From the NCBI GenBank assembly GCA_944326325.1, contig CALVDQ010000006.1:59702-123701 (forward strand): a stretch of 64,000 nucleotides of DNA, given 5' to 3'. Below the pieces are notes generated by a model. It was not told where the DNA came from and searched no databases. It saw only the letters and a program-made list of their open reading frames with translations. Numbering within the stretch: the stretch's first letter is position 1; every line of letters starts with the position of its first letter. Below, one piece after another: positions 63,392 to 64,000 of this stretch. This DNA comes from an uncultured Bacteroidales bacterium. GTDB lineage: Bacteria > Bacteroidota > Bacteroidia > Bacteroidales > UBA932. A program made the position numbers and the translations under genes.

Positions 63392-63987
63392 CACATTATT
63401 ATGAAAATTATGGAAACGGCTGCCTTGGTAATCCCGAAATAATCGTGATGCTCGCGCCCGAGATAAGCCCCGCAGGTCGGCTGTTCATAAACACCATAGT
63501 CGGATCCGACATAGCCTGCACCTATGTTCAGTTCGAAGTTCCATCTTCTTCCGATAACCCATTGATAGCCATAACTGATTCCGGCTCCGTAATACCAGCC
63601 TTCATGCCTGGTGGTCCTGCAGTCGCCGAAAAGCCCGAAAGGGGTGCATACCTTGCCTACGTTGAATTCGCCTCCGTGGATATGGAGACCGAAGAAATGT
63701 CCGTTGAATTTTTCACACAGCCAGTACCTGGCTTCCGGCTGTATCAGATAATGCTTCCACTTGCGGTTGTCCTTGAAGTCCCAGCCGTTGTAGTTTCCGG
63801 AAACATCAAGAGTCCACCTCGGTGCGAGAGCTACTTCGGCACCGAGGTTCACCGTAGCCGTAGCGTCATAGAGCGCATTTGTCTTGACTGCCAAAGTCTG
63901 CGCTCCAAGGTCACACACATTTGCGGAAATCCCGATAAAGATACTGGTAAGGAATATCAGGAATGCCTTGTTTCCGATCAATCCCAT
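63391..63987 (-). CDS. DUF3575 family exported protein, first gene of the fimbrial operon
   Basis: This 198-residue protein starts MGLIGNKAFLIFLTSIFIGIS, a signal peptide, then GAQTLAVKTNALYDATATVNLGAEVALAPRWTLDVSGNYNGWDFKDNRKWKHYLIQPEARYWLCEKFNGHFFGLHIHGGEFNVG. This fits the DUF3575 outer-membrane beta-barrel family (about 190 residues) that opens many Bacteroidales fimbrial operons. Its ATG is at 63985-63987. Only five bases upstream is AAACGTACG (63992-64000), a probable invertase recognition core, so its transcription may switch on and off. The promoter itself is outside the window. Confidence 0.87.
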   Translation of the reverse strand: MGLIGNKAFLIFLTSIFIGISANVCDLGAQTLAVKTNALYDATATVNLGAEVALAPRWTLDVSGNYNGWDFKDNRKWKHYLIQPEARYWLCEKFNGHFFGLHIHGGEFNVGKVCTPFGLFGDCRTTRHEGWYYGAGISYGYQWVIGRRWNFELNIGAGYVGSDYGVYEQPTCGAYLGREHHDYFGITKAAVSIIFIIM

Positions 63988-63991
63988 ATTT

Positions 63992-64000
63992 AAACGTACG
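63992..64000. promoter_or_regulatory. Probable Mpi-type inverted-repeat core (invertible promoter edge), cut by window end
   Basis: The last nine bases are AAACGTACG. As I recall it, the core of the inverted repeats recognised by the B. fragilis invertase Mpi is ARACGTWCGT; the nine visible bases match without a mismatch and the tenth lies outside. It is immediately upstream of the first fimbrial gene, where the gene-proximal repeat of an invertible promoter would lie. A short match carries limited weight alone. The presence of an Mpi-like recombinase gene at the other end of the operon raises its credibility. Confidence 0.6.

Overview
The window reads as chromosomal DNA of a member of the order Bacteroidales (phylum Bacteroidota). 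The grounds are two SusC/SusD pairs, a hybrid two-component regulator, DUF1735 and DUF4923 families, a Mfa/Fim-type fimbrial operon with DUF3575, and repeated matches to the Bacteroides -7 promoter element TAnnTTTG just upstream of operons. Genus and species cannot be fixed from the sequence. No rRNA, tRNA, insertion sequence or CRISPR array was seen.

Region 1 (1-22970) is a polysaccharide utilization locus. Reading leftwards are SusC, SusD, a second SusC lacking the usual N-terminal extension, a second SusD and a DUF1735 lipoprotein cut by the window edge. A hybrid two-component sensor/regulator lies divergent to them. A leftward group (GH42-like enzyme, GH5-like enzyme, fimbrillin/FISUMP-like lipoprotein) and a rightward pair (second GH5-like enzyme, GH31 enzyme) share a divergent promoter region at 19.74-19.89 kb. 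Region 2 (23.1-24.4 kb) holds an acetyltransferase of the CAT fold and a HAD hydrolase.

Region 3 (24.4-36.5 kb) is a leftward purine biosynthesis cluster, purE-purL-purC-purF-coaW-purM-purH, followed by DUF4923-purD with its own promoter. It is divergent from cysS across a palindrome that carries a -7 element on each strand. Region 4 (36.5-42.8 kb) has cysS, a three-copy 120-bp tandem repeat, an exonuclease III gene, a MATE exporter, truB, rpiB and a small lipoprotein gene. Region 5 (42.9-54.2 kb) is leftward branched-chain amino acid synthesis: leuACDB, then ilvDBNC and a YgjP-like metallopeptidase gene. A 28-residue leader peptide rich in Val and Ile, with mutually exclusive antiterminator and terminator, lies upstream of ilvD: a classical ribosome-mediated attenuator. 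A candidate leader peptide with Leu codons precedes leuA.

Region 6 (54.3-64.0 kb) has a serine recombinase resembling the Bacteroides master DNA invertase Mpi. It runs tail-to-tail into a leftward fimbrial operon (DUF3575, OmpA-like, Mfa1-like major subunit, Mfa2-like anchor, accessory subunit, large DUF4906 tip protein). Right at the window edge, five bases before the first fimbrial gene, is AAACGTACG, which fits the Mpi inverted-repeat core as I remember it. This suggests a phase-variable fimbrial promoter, but the other repeat lies outside the window.

The signals most worth a second look are the ilv attenuator, the probable invertase-controlled fimbrial promoter, and the 120-bp repeat whose apparently collapsed relative lies in the leuC-leuD gap.
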